Shown: piece by piece, positions 26,862-37,826 of the stretch
How the letters are laid out: the number at the start of each line of letters is the position of its first letter
Numbering within the stretch: the stretch's first letter is position 1
Source: Comamonas sp. BIGb0152
GTDB taxonomy: Bacteria; Pseudomonadota; Gammaproteobacteria; Burkholderiales; Burkholderiaceae_C
Assembly: GCF_024809975.1 (NCBI RefSeq)
Contig: NZ_JANUDY010000007.1
Span: forward strand, 62,001 to 126,000
Direction: 5' to 3'
DNA length: 64,000 nucleotides
The notes under the pieces: generated by a model
Told to the model about the DNA's origin: nothing
The model's input: the letters and a program-made list of their open reading frames with translations, nothing else
Databases searched by the model: none
Position numbers and translations under genes: made by a program

Positions 26862-28046
26862 TCAGGAGGGCATCTTGCAGTCTTTGGCGTAGGCATCCTG
26901 GTGGTTCTTGAACACCGTGCCCACCGTGCGGTTGGTCAGCTTGCCCTGCGCATCCTTGCTCACCACGCGCAGGTAGTAGTCCTGCACCGGGAAATGGTTG
27001 CTGTTGAACTTAAAGCTGCCGCGCACCGACTCGAACTTGGCCGCCTCGATGGCCTTGCGCAAGGCGGCTTTGTCATCGAGCTTGCCTTTGACCTCGCGCA
27101 CCGCCGCGTCCATCAGGCGGGCGGCGTCATAGCCGTGGGAGGCGTAGAGCGAAGGATTGCGGCCAAACTCTTTCTGAAAGTCGGCGACAAACTTCTTGTT
27201 CGCGGCATTGTCCAGGTCATGCGCCCACTGCGAGGTATTGAAGGTGCCCAGCATCGAGTCCCCCACCGCGCGGATCACATCCTCATCGGCCGAGAAGCCC
27301 GGGGCGTACAAGGTGATGTCCTTGGACAGGCCCGCACCGACAAACTGCTTGATGAAGTTCACGCCCAGGCCGCCGGGCAGGAAGATGTAGACGCCATCGA
27401 CCTGGGCCGCGCGCATCTTGGAGATCTCGGCGCCATAGTCCAGCTGGCTCAGCGAGGTATAGGTCTCCATGCCCACTTCGCCCTTGTAGAAGCGCTTGAA
27501 GCCGGCGATCGAGTCCTTGCCTGCCGGGTAGTTGGGCGCAATCAGCGCCACGCGCTTGAAGCCCTTGTCCTGCATGGTCTGGCCGGCCGCCTCATGCAGC
27601 GCATCGTTTTGCTGCGAGACATTGAAGAAATACGGGTTGCACTGGGCCCCGGCGTACTGCGAGGGGCCGGCATTGGGGCTGATGAAGAAGGTCTTGTTCT
27701 GGAACGCCGCCGGGCCCACGGCCAGCATCACGTTGGAGAACACGGTGCCAGTCATGAAATCTACCTTGTCGCGCTTGAGCAGGCGCTCGGCGGTCTGCTT
27801 GGCCACCTCGGGGTTTTGCTGGTCATCGACCACCACCACCTCGGCGGGCAGGTTGCCGATCTTGCCGTTCATGTGTTTGACGGCCAGCTGAAAACCGTCA
27901 CGGATATCGGTACCCAGACCGGCGCCGGGGCCGGACAAGGTGCTGAGCAGCCCCACCTTGACCTGGTCGGCGGCACTGGCGCTGCTGGCGCAGAGCAGCG
28001 CGATGGACAGACTCACAAGACTGCGTTGCAAAGGATGAGGCTTCAT
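26862..28046 (-). CDS. periplasmic substrate-binding protein of Liv/HAA-type importer
   Basis: The 394-residue product has a clear signal peptide (LVSLSIALLCASSASA, cleavage near residue 25), then DQVKVGLLSTLSGPGAGLGTDIRDG, the type I periplasmic-binding fold used for branched-chain amino acids, amides and aromatic acids. The ATG at 28046 marks the signal peptide start; the frame is open to 28319 only as a shadow of the ligase gene. It is co-encoded with an aryl-CoA ligase and its catabolic enzymes, so anthranilate or a similar aromatic acid is the likely ligand; inference from context. Confidence 0.92.
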   Translation of the reverse strand: MKPHPLQRSLVSLSIALLCASSASAADQVKVGLLSTLSGPGAGLGTDIRDGFQLAVKHMNGKIGNLPAEVVVVDDQQNPEVAKQTAERLLKRDKVDFMTGTVFSNVMLAVGPAAFQNKTFFISPNAGPSQYAGAQCNPYFFNVSQQNDALHEAAGQTMQDKGFKRVALIAPNYPAGKDSIAGFKRFYKGEVGMETYTSLSQLDYGAEISKMRAAQVDGVYIFLPGGLGVNFIKQFVGAGLSKDITLYAPGFSADEDVIRAVGDSMLGTFNTSQWAHDLDNAANKKFVADFQKEFGRNPSLYASHGYDAARLMDAAVREVKGKLDDKAALRKAIEAAKFESVRGSFKFNSNHFPVQDYYLRVVSKDAQGKLTNRTVGTVFKNHQDAYAKDCKMPS

Positions 28047-28090
28047 GCTGGTTCCCTGGTTGAAGTACGTAAAAATTTGCCGAGCCGCTA

Positions 28091-29722
28091 CTATGCCGGG
28101 CTGTGCAGCCGAAACCGTTGTAGTTTTCCCGTAGCCGTGCGCGGCAGCTGCGCGACAAAGTCCACGGCGCGCGGGTACTTGTAGGGCGCCACCGTGCTTT
28201 TGACGAAATCCTGCAAGGTCTTGACCATGGCTGCGTCGGCGGCAAAGCCTGGGCGCAGCACCACAAAGGCCTTGACGATCTGGCCGCGCTCGCTGTCGGG
28301 CAGCCCGATCACCGCGCATTCAGCCACCGCCGCATGGGCCAGCAAGGCGTCTTCCACCTCGGGCGCGGCAATGTTGTAGCCCGAGGAGATGATCATGTCA
28401 TCGGTGCGGGCCTGGTAGATGAAGTAGCCGTCCGCATCCATCACATAGGCGTCACCGGTCAGGTTCCAGCCCGCATGCACATACTGGGTCTGGCGGCTGT
28501 CGTTCAAATAGCGGCAGCCCGTGGGGCCTTGCACGGCCAGCTTGCCCACCGTGCCCGCGGGCACTTCCTGGCCCTGCGCATCCACCACCTTGGCGCGGTA
28601 GCCCGGCACCGCGCGGCCGGTGGCGCCCGGCCGGGCTTCGTCCTCGCGGTGCGAGATAAAGATGTGCAGCATCTCGGTCGAGCCGATGCCGTCGATGATC
28701 TCGATGCCGGTGGCGTCTTTCCACAGCGCGCGGGTCGAGGCGTTCAAGGCCTCGCCGGCCGACACGCATTTGCGCAGCGGTGTCTGGCGCAGCCGCTCGC
28801 CCTGCTGGGCCATCACGCGGTACGAGGTGGGCGCCGTGAACACCACGGTGGCGCCAAACTGTTCTATGCCATCAACCAGTTGCGCCGGGCCGGCTTTTTC
28901 CAGCAGCGCCATCGATGCGCCAATCGCCATCGGGAACAGCACCTGGCCGCCCAGGCCAAAGGTAAAGGCCAGCGGCGGGCTGCCGATAAACACATCATCG
29001 GGCGCAGCCCGCAGCACATGGCGGGGCCAGCAGGCGCAAACCGCCATGACATCGCGGTGGAAATGCATCGTGGCCTTGGGCACCCCCGTGGTGCCCGAGG
29101 TAAAGCCCAGCAGGCAGGTGTCGGTGGCAGCGGTCTGCACGGTGTCGAAATGCGGCGAGGCCTGGGCCATCAGCGGCTCCAGCGCTTGCGCAGCCGGCAG
29201 GCCCGTGCCATTGAAGTAGCGCACCGCTTGCAAGCGCGGGTTGGCAGCCTGTGCCGCCTGCACCTCGGCCAGCAAGGCCGCATCGCACAGCGCATGGCTG
29301 ATCTGGGCAATCTCGATGATGGTGCCCAGCTCCTTGGCGCGCAGCAGCGGCATGGCAGCCACCGCAATGCCGCCCGCCTTGACGACGGCAAACCAACTCG
29401 CCACCATCATCGGGTTGTTGGGGGCGCAGAGCAGCACGCGGTTGCCGGGCACCAGGCCCATCTGCGCTGTCAATACGTTGGCGATGCGGTTGGCCTGGGC
29501 CTGCAAGTCGGCATAGGTCCAGCGTACGCCCTGGGCTTGCAGGCACAGGCGCTCGCCCCGGCCCTCGACCACATGGCGGTCCAGCAGCTCGGCGGCGCAG
29601 TTGAGGCGCTCGGGGAACTGCAGCTCGGGCAGCTCGAACAGGTACTCTGGCTGCAACTCGGGCGGCGGCAGATGCGTAGCGGCAAAGCGGTCGATATGCG
29701 CGGTATAGGGCGTGGCAGACAT
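28091..29722 (-). CDS. abmG: aryl-CoA ligase, probably 2-aminobenzoate-CoA ligase
   Basis: A 543-residue ANL-family ligase. The P-loop is FTSGTTGVPKATM (207-219), a core motif reads YIYQARTDDMIISSGYNI, and the catalytic Lys is in TATGKLQRF (Lys533). It resembles benzoate/2-aminobenzoate-CoA ligases in length and in the HFHRD and GSPPLAFTFGLGGQ segments. The reaction would be 2-aminobenzoate + ATP + CoA to 2-aminobenzoyl-CoA. The assignment to anthranilate rests on the fused monooxygenase/reductase in the same operon. Benzoate or salicylate remain possible substrates. Confidence 0.82.
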   Translation of the reverse strand: MSATPYTAHIDRFAATHLPPPELQPEYLFELPELQFPERLNCAAELLDRHVVEGRGERLCLQAQGVRWTYADLQAQANRIANVLTAQMGLVPGNRVLLCAPNNPMMVASWFAVVKAGGIAVAAMPLLRAKELGTIIEIAQISHALCDAALLAEVQAAQAANPRLQAVRYFNGTGLPAAQALEPLMAQASPHFDTVQTAATDTCLLGFTSGTTGVPKATMHFHRDVMAVCACWPRHVLRAAPDDVFIGSPPLAFTFGLGGQVLFPMAIGASMALLEKAGPAQLVDGIEQFGATVVFTAPTSYRVMAQQGERLRQTPLRKCVSAGEALNASTRALWKDATGIEIIDGIGSTEMLHIFISHREDEARPGATGRAVPGYRAKVVDAQGQEVPAGTVGKLAVQGPTGCRYLNDSRQTQYVHAGWNLTGDAYVMDADGYFIYQARTDDMIISSGYNIAAPEVEDALLAHAAVAECAVIGLPDSERGQIVKAFVVLRPGFAADAAMVKTLQDFVKSTVAPYKYPRAVDFVAQLPRTATGKLQRFRLHSPA

Positions 29723-29770
29723 CTCGCAAACTCCAGACTGAAAGCAGAAACCGGAACCGGGGGCCAGGAA

Positions 29771-30958
29771 CTAGACAGGGCGCGAGGGCATCGCCGGCGC
29801 CACCTGTTTGAGCAGTTCGCGGGCGATGATGAGCTGCTGCACCTCGGTCGCCCCTTCGTAAATGCGCAAGGCGCGGATCTCGCGATACAAGCGCTCGACC
29901 GGCTGGTCGCTAACAACACCCAGGCCGCCCCACATCTGCAGCGCTGCATCAATCACCTGCTGGGCGTTCTCGGTGGCGGTCATCTTGGCCATCGCCGCCT
30001 CGCTGGTCACGCTCTGGCCCTGGTCGCGCTGCCAGGCGGCGCGGTAGGTCAGCAGCGCGGCGCTGTCGATCTGTGTCGCCATCTGTGCCAGCTTGGCCTG
30101 GGTGAGCTGAAAATCGGCCAGCACGCCCTGAAACATGCGACGGCTGGTGGCGCGCTGCAAGGCCTCGTCCATCGCCCTGCGCGCAAAGCCCAGCGCGGCC
30201 GCCGCGACCGAGGTGCGGAACACATCCAGGGTACGCATCGCCAGCTTAAAGCCTTCGTCCCCCGCCCCCAGCCGCTGGCTGGCCGGCACGCGGCAGCCGC
30301 TAAAGCGCAGCCGCGCCAAGGGGTGGGGCGCGATCACATCGATGCGCTCGGCAATCTCCAGGCCCGGCGTGTCCGCATCCACGATCAGCGCCGAGATGCC
30401 GCGTGCGCCCGGCGCCTCGCCGGTGCGCACAAACACCACATAAAAATCAGCAATGCCGCCGTTCGAGATCCAGGTTTTTTCGCCGTCGATGACATAGTGG
30501 TCGCCATCCAGTCGGGCCGCGCAGGCCATGGCCGCCACGTCCGATCCAGCATCGGGCTCAGACAAGGCAAAGGCCGCAATGGCCTCGCCCCTTGCGACCT
30601 TGGCCAGGTAGCGCGCCTTTTGCGCCTCGGTCCCCGCCAGGCTGATCGCGCCCGAGCCCAGCCCTTGCATCGCAAACGCAAAATCGGCCAGGCCGTTGTG
30701 GCGCGCCAGGGTTTCGCGGATCAGACAGATGGCGCGGGTGTCGATCTGTGCGCCCACGCCGCCATAGCCCTCACCAGCCACTGCATGGCGCAGCCAGCCC
30801 CCGTCGCCCAGCGCCTTGACCAACCTGCGGCAATCGGCGTCGGTATCACCGCTGTGCACATGGGCCACATGCGCGGCGGCCCAGGCATCCAAGGTCTGCG
30901 CCAGCTCGGCATGGCGCGGCTCAAAAAACGGCCATTGCAGGTAACGGGTGTCGGCCAT
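29771..30958 (-). CDS. acyl-CoA dehydrogenase
   Basis: This flavoprotein of 395 residues has the family blocks [16 protein letters not shown] (FAD/substrate), [14 protein letters not shown] and the C-terminal [34 protein letters not shown]; the catalytic-base region near YEGATE is intact. It should oxidise a cyclic or ring-opened CoA ester in the lower pathway. ATG 30958 is 1 base from the hydratase stop. The frame stays open to 30997 as an overlap only. Confidence 0.9.
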   Translation of the reverse strand: MADTRYLQWPFFEPRHAELAQTLDAWAAAHVAHVHSGDTDADCRRLVKALGDGGWLRHAVAGEGYGGVGAQIDTRAICLIRETLARHNGLADFAFAMQGLGSGAISLAGTEAQKARYLAKVARGEAIAAFALSEPDAGSDVAAMACAARLDGDHYVIDGEKTWISNGGIADFYVVFVRTGEAPGARGISALIVDADTPGLEIAERIDVIAPHPLARLRFSGCRVPASQRLGAGDEGFKLAMRTLDVFRTSVAAAALGFARRAMDEALQRATSRRMFQGVLADFQLTQAKLAQMATQIDSAALLTYRAAWQRDQGQSVTSEAAMAKMTATENAQQVIDAALQMWGGLGVVSDQPVERLYREIRALRIYEGATEVQQLIIARELLKQVAPAMPSRPV

Positions 30959-30959
30959 G

Positions 30960-31814
30960 TCAGTTTCCTTGGAATTGCGGCTTTTGCTTGGCCACAAAGG
31001 CCTCGTAAGCGCGCTTGAAGTCTTCGGTCAGCATGCAGATGGCCTGCGCCTGCGCCTCGGCCTCAATGGCCTGGTCGATGGTCATCGCCCATTCTTGGTG
31101 CAGCATGGTCTTGGTGATGCCATTGGCAAAGCTGGGGCCGGCGGCCAGGTCGGCGGCCATTTTCTGCGCCTGCGCCAGCAGCGCTTCGGGCTCGGCCAGG
31201 CGGTTGAAAAAGCCCCAGCGCTCGCCCTCGTCACCGCCCAGGCTGCGGCCGGTGTAGAGCAGCTCGCTGGCCCGCCCCTGGCCGATGATGCGCGGCAAAA
31301 AGGCGCAGGCGCCCATATCGCAGCCGGCCAGGCCCACGCGGTTGAACAGGAACGCCGTCTTGCTGCGGGCGGTGCCCAGGCGCATGTCCGAGGCCATGGC
31401 CATGATGGCGCCCGCGCCCGCGCAGATGCCATCGACTGCGGCAATGATGGGCTGCGGGCAGGCGCGCATGGCCTTGATCAGCTCGCCCGTCATGCGGGTG
31501 AACATCAGCAACTCAGGCGCCTTCAGGGCCACCAGCGGGCCGATGATTTCATGCACATCGCCGCCAGAGCAGAAGTTGCCGCCCGCGCCCACCAGCACCA
31601 CGGCCTTGACATCCTGCGCCCATTTCAGGCGGTGGAACAGGTCGCGCAGTTCGGCATAGGAGGCAAAGGTCAGCGGGTTCTTGCGCTCGGGCCGGTTCAA
31701 GGTGATGGTGGCCACCCCGGCGCTGACCTGCCACAGAAAATGCTGGGCCTGGTAGCCCGCCAGTTGCTGGTGGTTGCCCGCCACCAGGGCGGGGTCGATT
31801 CGGTATTCGCTCAT
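30960..31814 (-). CDS. enoyl-CoA hydratase/isomerase family protein
   Basis: The 284-residue crotonase-fold protein has the oxyanion-hole segments [16 protein letters not shown] and [20 protein letters not shown]. The Glu usually found after the second segment is replaced by the [15 protein letters not shown] region, so isomerase or ring-hydrolase activity is also possible. It is coupled to the dehydrogenase gene. It probably hydrates or hydrolytically opens the alicyclic CoA ring produced by the monooxygenase/reductase; inference. Confidence 0.88.
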   Translation of the reverse strand: MSEYRIDPALVAGNHQQLAGYQAQHFLWQVSAGVATITLNRPERKNPLTFASYAELRDLFHRLKWAQDVKAVVLVGAGGNFCSGGDVHEIIGPLVALKAPELLMFTRMTGELIKAMRACPQPIIAAVDGICAGAGAIMAMASDMRLGTARSKTAFLFNRVGLAGCDMGACAFLPRIIGQGRASELLYTGRSLGGDEGERWGFFNRLAEPEALLAQAQKMAADLAAGPSFANGITKTMLHQEWAMTIDQAIEAEAQAQAICMLTEDFKRAYEAFVAKQKPQFQGN

Positions 31815-31837
31815 GCCTGTCTCCTGAGATTCGGGGT

Positions 31838-32611
31838 TCACATCACTTCGCCGCCAGCCACGGCAATGGCCTGGCCGGTCATCGCGCCAGCGCCTTTGCC
31901 GCACAGCCAGACGACCGCATCGGCCACCTCTTGGGGCTGCACCAGGCGGCCCTGGGGGTTGCCCCTGACAAATTCGGCCATGGCCTGCTCGGGGCTGCGG
32001 CCCGTCTTGGCCACCACCCGCTCGATGCTGGTCTTGACCAGGTCGGTTTCGGTATAGCCCGGGCACACGGCATTCACGGTAATACCCCGGCTCGCCACCT
32101 CCAGCGCCAGCGCCCGGGTCAAGCCCAGCACGCCATGCTTGGCCGCCACATAGGCCGACACATAGGCATAGCCCACCAGGCCTGCCGTGCTGGCCACGTT
32201 GACAATGCGGCCATAGCCCGCCGCCTGCATGGCCGGCAGCACCTGCTGCATGCACAGCATGGTGCCGGTCAGGTTCACGGCCAGCATCTGCGCCCACAGC
32301 TGGGCATCGGTCTTCATAAAGGGCGCGCTCTGCGCCTGGCCAGCGTTGTTGACCAGGATCTGAATATCGCCAAAGCCGGCCACGGCCTGCGCAAAGGCGG
32401 CCACCACCTCGGCCTCCAGCGCCACATCGGCCAGCACCTGCTGACACTGGCCCGGGAACGCATCCACCAGTTTTTGCAAAGGCTCAGGCCGGCGGCCCAG
32501 CACCGTCACCCGCGCGCCCTGCGCCAGCAGCTGGCCGGCTATCGCCTCGCCAATGCCCTGGCCGGCGCCGGTTACCAGCGCATGTTGTCCTTGCAAGCTA
32601 TTTGTAGCCAT
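31838..32611 (-). CDS. short-chain dehydrogenase/reductase
   Basis: A classical SDR of 257 residues: GAGQGIG cofactor loop (15-21), NNAG (88-91) and the catalytic S141, Y154, K158 in the YVAAK context. It lies 12 bases after the fused monooxygenase/reductase gene and before the hydratase gene. The likely role is a 3-hydroxyacyl-CoA or cyclic hydroxy/keto-CoA dehydrogenase in the lower part of the pathway. Residue 39 is Gly in LGRRPE, and Arg follows, hinting at NADP(H), though this is weak. Confidence 0.9.
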   Translation of the reverse strand: MATNSLQGQHALVTGAGQGIGEAIAGQLLAQGARVTVLGRRPEPLQKLVDAFPGQCQQVLADVALEAEVVAAFAQAVAGFGDIQILVNNAGQAQSAPFMKTDAQLWAQMLAVNLTGTMLCMQQVLPAMQAAGYGRIVNVASTAGLVGYAYVSAYVAAKHGVLGLTRALALEVASRGITVNAVCPGYTETDLVKTSIERVVAKTGRSPEQAMAEFVRGNPQGRLVQPQEVADAVVWLCGKGAGAMTGQAIAVAGGEVM

Positions 32612-32623
32612 CTGCGCTGCTCC

Positions 32624-34951
32624 TCAATGACCGGCGGCCGCTTGCTGGGCCTTTTCGCGCTCGAACAGGCTCTCCATCTGGCGCTTGCCGGCAAAGTAGG
32701 GCTGGGGCCAGGCGATGGCGGTGTAGCCAATCTTGGCGGCCTCGGTCAGGGTCCAGGCCGGGTTGGCCAGGTGGGGCCGGGCAACAGCGCACAGGTCGGC
32801 GCGGCCTGCGGCGATGATGGAGTTGGCATGGTCGGCCTCGCTGATCGCACCCACCGCCATCGTCGCAATGCCCGCCTCTTGGCGGATGCGGTCGGCAAAC
32901 GGGGTCTGGAACATGCGGCCATAAACCGGCTTTTCCTGCTTGCTGACTTGGCCCGACGAGCAGTCGATCAGATCCGCCCCCGCCGCCTTGAAAGCCTTGG
33001 CAATAGCGACCGCGTCATCGGGGGTGATGCCGCCCGGCACCCAGTCATGGGCGGAGATGCGTACCGACATGGGCCGGTCCTGCGGCCAGACGGCGCGCAC
33101 GGCCCGGAACACCTCCAGCGGGTAGCGCAGGCGGTTCTCCAGGCTGCCGCCATAGGCATCGCCCCGCTGGTTGGTCAAGGGCGAGATAAAGCTGGACAGC
33201 AAATAGCCATGGGCGCAGTGCAGCTCCAGCCAATCGGCGCCCACCTCAGCGGCCATTTGGGCAGCCTGCACAAACTGCTGCTTGACCTCGTCCATCTGGG
33301 CCAGGCTCATCGCCTGCGAGATCTGGCTCACGCCTTCCAGGTACTGCTGGGGAGATGCCGAGATGATGGGCCAGTTGCCCTCGGTCAGCGGCAGGTCCGT
33401 GCCCTCCCAGGCCAGGCGGGTGGAGGCTTTCGCTCCGGCATGGCCGATCTGCATCGCAAACTTGGCATCGCTGTGGTGGTGGATCCAGTCGCTGATGCGC
33501 TGCCAAGCCTGCTTTTGCGCCTCGGTATAGGTGCCGGGGCAGCCGGGGGTGATGCGGCCTTCCGGACTGACGCAGGCCATCTCGGCAAACACCAGACCGG
33601 CACCACCCATCGCACGCGCACCCAGGTGCACCAGGTGGTAGTCGCCCGGCACACCATCGACGGCCGAGTACTGTGCCATCGGCGAGACGACAATGCGGTT
33701 CTTCAAAGTCAGGCCGCGCAGGGTATAGGGCAGGAACATCGGTGGCGGCGCCTTGCCCTGCACCTCGACCCCGTTTTGCGCAGCCAGCCAGGCCTCGTAG
33801 CCACCCAGCCAGGTGGCATCGCGCAGGCGCAGGTTCTCGTGGCTGATGCGCTGGCTGCGCGTCAGCATCGAGTACATGAACTGCTCGGGTTCGAGCTGGT
33901 CGCAGTAGCGCTTGCCGCAGACCTCGAACCACTCCATCGCGTTCCAGGCGGCATTCTGGATGCGCAAGGTTTCCACCCGGCGCAGGGCTTGGTAAGCCTC
34001 CAGCACAGCGGGGATCTGCGCCTTGTCATCGCCCAGCTGCTGGAACTGGCGCGCCAGCTCGATGGCATCCTCAATGGCCAGCTTAGTGCCCGAGCCAATC
34101 GCAAAATGCGCCGTGTGCACGGCGTCACCCATCAGCACCACATGGCTGCCCTTGGCGTTTTGCAGCCACCACTGGTCGCAAACCACGCGCTGGAAATTGA
34201 TCCAGGCCGAGCCGCGCAAATGGCGGGCATTGGTCATCAGCCGCGCGCCTTGCAGGTTGTCGGCAAACAGCTTCTCGCAAAAGGCAATCGATTGCGCTTG
34301 GTCGGCCGTGTCCAGCCCGCAGGCCTTCCAGGTTTCTTCGGTGGTCTCGACGATGAAGGTCGAGGTCTTGTCGTCGAACTGGTAGATATGGGCCTGGAAC
34401 CAGCCGTGCTCGGTGCGCACAAAATCAAAGGTGAAGGCCTCGTAGACCTTGTTGGCACCCAGCCAGATAAAGCGGTTGGGGCGGGTGACGATATCGGGCT
34501 TGAAGACCTCGGCGTACTTGCTGCGGATGCGCGAGTTCACGCCATCGCAGGCAATGACGAGATCGGCATCGGCATAGTCCTCGTCGGACTGCACATCGGT
34601 CTCGAACACCAGCTGCACGCCCAGCTGCTCGCAACGCGCCTGCAGGATGTTGAGCAGGTGCTTGCGGCCGATGCCGACAAAGCCATGGCCGCCCGAGCGG
34701 ATCTTGCGACCCTTGAACAGCAGCTCGATATCGTCCCAGTGGTTGAAAGCCTCTTCGATCTGCGCGGCCGTCGCCGGGTCCCAGTCGCGCATGTTGTCCA
34801 TCGTGGCATCGGAGAACACCACGCCCCAGCCAAAGGTGTCATAGGGCTTGTTGCGCTCCACCACGGTCACGTCATGCGCGGGGTCCATCTGCTTCATCAG
34901 CAGCGCGAAATACAAGCCAGCGGGGCCACCGCCGATGCAGACAATTTTCAT
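32624..34951 (-). CDS. abmA: fused flavin monooxygenase / old-yellow-enzyme reductase, 2-aminobenzoyl-CoA monooxygenase/reductase type
   Basis: A 775-residue fusion. Residues 1-385 are a class A flavin monooxygenase (GGGPAG at 7-12, [10 protein letters not shown] and [21 protein letters not shown]). Residues 400-770 are an old-yellow-enzyme domain ([38 protein letters not shown]). This composition is known from Azoarcus evansii, where one protein hydroxylates 2-aminobenzoyl-CoA and then reduces the ring, giving a non-aromatic amino-oxo-cyclohexene CoA ester. The same architecture is also annotated as salicylyl-CoA 5-hydroxylase. No gentisate enzyme is in the window, so I favour 2-aminobenzoyl-CoA. 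It is the first gene of the 13-gene operon, divergent from marR. Confidence 0.88.
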   Translation of the reverse strand: MKIVCIGGGPAGLYFALLMKQMDPAHDVTVVERNKPYDTFGWGVVFSDATMDNMRDWDPATAAQIEEAFNHWDDIELLFKGRKIRSGGHGFVGIGRKHLLNILQARCEQLGVQLVFETDVQSDEDYADADLVIACDGVNSRIRSKYAEVFKPDIVTRPNRFIWLGANKVYEAFTFDFVRTEHGWFQAHIYQFDDKTSTFIVETTEETWKACGLDTADQAQSIAFCEKLFADNLQGARLMTNARHLRGSAWINFQRVVCDQWWLQNAKGSHVVLMGDAVHTAHFAIGSGTKLAIEDAIELARQFQQLGDDKAQIPAVLEAYQALRRVETLRIQNAAWNAMEWFEVCGKRYCDQLEPEQFMYSMLTRSQRISHENLRLRDATWLGGYEAWLAAQNGVEVQGKAPPPMFLPYTLRGLTLKNRIVVSPMAQYSAVDGVPGDYHLVHLGARAMGGAGLVFAEMACVSPEGRITPGCPGTYTEAQKQAWQRISDWIHHHSDAKFAMQIGHAGAKASTRLAWEGTDLPLTEGNWPIISASPQQYLEGVSQISQAMSLAQMDEVKQQFVQAAQMAAEVGADWLELHCAHGYLLSSFISPLTNQRGDAYGGSLENRLRYPLEVFRAVRAVWPQDRPMSVRISAHDWVPGGITPDDAVAIAKAFKAAGADLIDCSSGQVSKQEKPVYGRMFQTPFADRIRQEAGIATMAVGAISEADHANSIIAAGRADLCAVARPHLANPAWTLTEAAKIGYTAIAWPQPYFAGKRQMESLFEREKAQQAAAGH

Positions 34952-34985
34952 GGCCAGGGTCGTCCTGAAAAATACTTTATACCTA

Positions 34986-35007
34986 AATTATTGATGCATA
35001 AATAATT
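34986..35007. promoter_or_regulatory. 22-bp near-palindrome, candidate MarR operator
   Basis: AATTATT and AATAATT arms flank the core GATGCATA; only one base pair breaks the dyad. It lies in the 107-base AT-rich gap between divergent abmA (start 34951) and the MarR gene (start 35059). It is centred about 45 bases upstream of abmA and 62 upstream of the regulator. Size, symmetry and place are what MarR-family dimers bind; no footprint data. Confidence 0.7.
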
Positions 35008-35058
35008 CACTAAAATACGCACATACCCTATCACCGGAGCCTGCCGTGCTGCTGCACC

Positions 35059-35601
35059 ATGGCCCCCATGGCTGACATGCAACCCCTCTGCAATCCCCTC
35101 CCCGATACTGGTGCAGGCATCGCTGGCCGCGAGGCTGGACTGGCGCACGATGAGCACCAGGCCGTGCGCCTGTGGCTGCGGCTGATGACCTGCAGCACCC
35201 AGATCGAGCAGGTGATTCGCAGCAAACTGCGCACCCAGTTCGCCACCACCTTGCCGCGCTTTGACTACCTGGCCCAGCTCAGCCGCTTCCCCAAGGGCTT
35301 GCGCATGAAGACGCTGTCCGAGTACCTGATGGTCACCGGCGGCAATATCACCGGGCTGACAGACCAGTTGGTGGCAGAAGGCTGGGTGGAGCGGGTGGCC
35401 GATGACGAGGACCGGCGATCGATGACGGTGCGGCTGACGCGCAGTGGCAAAAAACAGTTCAGCACCATGGCCAAGGCGCATGAACAATGGTTGGAACAAC
35501 TGCTGGCGCCCCTGGGCGCGGATGCCGCGCGTGAGCTGTATGACCAGCTGGGCGTGCTGCGGCAGATTGTGGGCCAGCGGGTGGAGCCGGCTGTGGGCTA
35601 A
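35059..35601 (+). CDS. MarR-family transcriptional regulator
   Basis: The 180-residue winged-helix protein shows the recognition helix around 94-107 (GGNITGLTDQLVAEG) and the wing DDEDRRSMTVRLTRSG (115-130). It is divergent from the 2-aminobenzoyl-CoA operon and shares its control region. It probably represses that operon and is released by the aromatic acid or its CoA ester, as seen for MarR regulators of other aryl-CoA pathways. The effector is inference. An alternative start is the ATG four codons downstream (35071). Confidence 0.9.
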   Translation: MAPMADMQPLCNPLPDTGAGIAGREAGLAHDEHQAVRLWLRLMTCSTQIEQVIRSKLRTQFATTLPRFDYLAQLSRFPKGLRMKTLSEYLMVTGGNITGLTDQLVAEGWVERVADDEDRRSMTVRLTRSGKKQFSTMAKAHEQWLEQLLAPLGADAARELYDQLGVLRQIVGQRVEPAVG

Positions 35602-35622
35602 ATCCAGCCTTAAAAAGAAAGT

Positions 35623-35652
35623 GGCCTGCCGACCGCCCTGGTCGAACAGGCC
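35623..35652 (-). terminator. terminator between convergent marR and uspA
   Basis: GGCCTG/CAGGCC arms enclose an inner CGACC/GGTCG stem with a 5-base loop. On the minus strand the hairpin is followed by CACTTTCTTTTTAAGG, so it best terminates the universal stress gene. It may also serve the convergent marR. Confidence 0.7.
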
Positions 35653-35674
35653 CTCATCAGACTTTTAGCGGGTT

Positions 35675-36160
35675 TTACATCGCGGTATCGCCCTGGCTGA
35701 TATCGCCATCGATCTCATCGGCTTCCAGCACCTCGGGCATCTTGACGATGGTGGTGGGCACCCGGCTGTGGCGCGCCACCTCGCGCGAGACCGAGCCAAT
35801 CAGGATGCTGCCCAGCATGCTCTCACCGGTGGCGCCCAGCACGATCAGTCCGCAAGCCTTCTCTTCGGCAATGTCCAGCAAGCTGGCGTAAATGTCACCC
35901 AGGCGGATCTCCACCTCGTGCGAAATACCCGCCGCTTGCAGCAACGCCAGCGCGGGGGCCACCAGGTCCATACCGGCCTCGACGCTGGCATTGGCGATCA
36001 GCTCCGAATCCTGCGTGGCCAGCTCCAGAAAACTGGCCTCCTTTTGCACATGGGCGACTACCACATGGGCGCGCAAACCCTGTTGCACCAGTTGCACGAC
36101 GTGCTGCACCGCCTGGAGCGAGTTGGGCGAACCGTCGACAGCGGTCATGATGTTGAACAT
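35675..36160 (-). CDS. universal stress protein, UspA family
   Basis: A single Usp domain of 161 residues. It starts MFNIMTAVDGSPNSLQA and ends with the nucleotide-binding loop GATGESMLGSILIGSVSREV, the G-2x-G-9x-G-S pattern of ATP-binding Usps. An acidic C-terminal tail of about 20 residues follows. The role is a general stress protein, with no specific partner visible. It is divergent from tgt. Confidence 0.92.
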   Translation of the reverse strand: MFNIMTAVDGSPNSLQAVQHVVQLVQQGLRAHVVVAHVQKEASFLELATQDSELIANASVEAGMDLVAPALALLQAAGISHEVEIRLGDIYASLLDIAEEKACGLIVLGATGESMLGSILIGSVSREVARHSRVPTTIVKMPEVLEADEIDGDISQGDTAM

Positions 36161-36198
36161 GGGCTTCTCCTTGGCAATGAACGATCAGCCCAGTGTAG

Positions 36199-37458
<1,260 letters not shown>

Positions 37459-37826
37459 GACGACCCCCAACAGGCCCCGTTGCAATGGCAGGCGTGGGGG
37501 CCAAGACACAGTGCTTGACAGCGCCTTGCTAAAGCACGAGGCGCTGCCAGCCCTGCCCGCACGGTGGCTGCAGGCGGCGCATGCCCCAGGCCGCTGCGTG
37601 GCGCAGAGACTGCTTTCTCGCAGTGCATGCGCCTGCCAGCAAACTTTCTTCGCTCTTATTTTTGAAGCAATAGTGACTGACTGAGCCTATATCCCTGGCA
37701 ACACACAAGGCAGGTCTGCTCGCTGCACAGCGGCATTCTCGCCTGCCAATGCGTGAGCGCCTTGCAGGGTCAGGCCCCGCCAGACAGAGGCGAGCGGGTA
37801 TATTTCGCACATCCTCCGACACCGCC
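37459..37826. other. 368-base intergenic stretch without a gene
   Basis: No open frame with family character and no clear terminator or promoter pair is seen. A GGCCCC/GGGGCC inverted repeat near 37475-37502 has a long loop and no U tract. The part from about 37640 to 37700 is AT-richer and is the best place for the promoter of the downstream cyclase gene. Confidence 0.5.

Noticed and set aside
25851-28184. 777-codon plus-strand frame
   Set aside because: It is antisense to the Liv-type transporter genes, His/Gln-rich and without a domain.
31931-35005. 1024-codon open frame on the plus strand
   Set aside because: It lies antisense to the 2-aminobenzoyl-CoA operon, is extremely rich in His, Gln, Gly and Arg, and shows no domain. 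Long antisense frames are expected in this GC-rich codon usage.
37475-37502. GGCCCC/GGGGCC inverted repeat after tgt as a terminator
   Set aside because: The loop is long (about 18 bases) and no T run follows on either strand.
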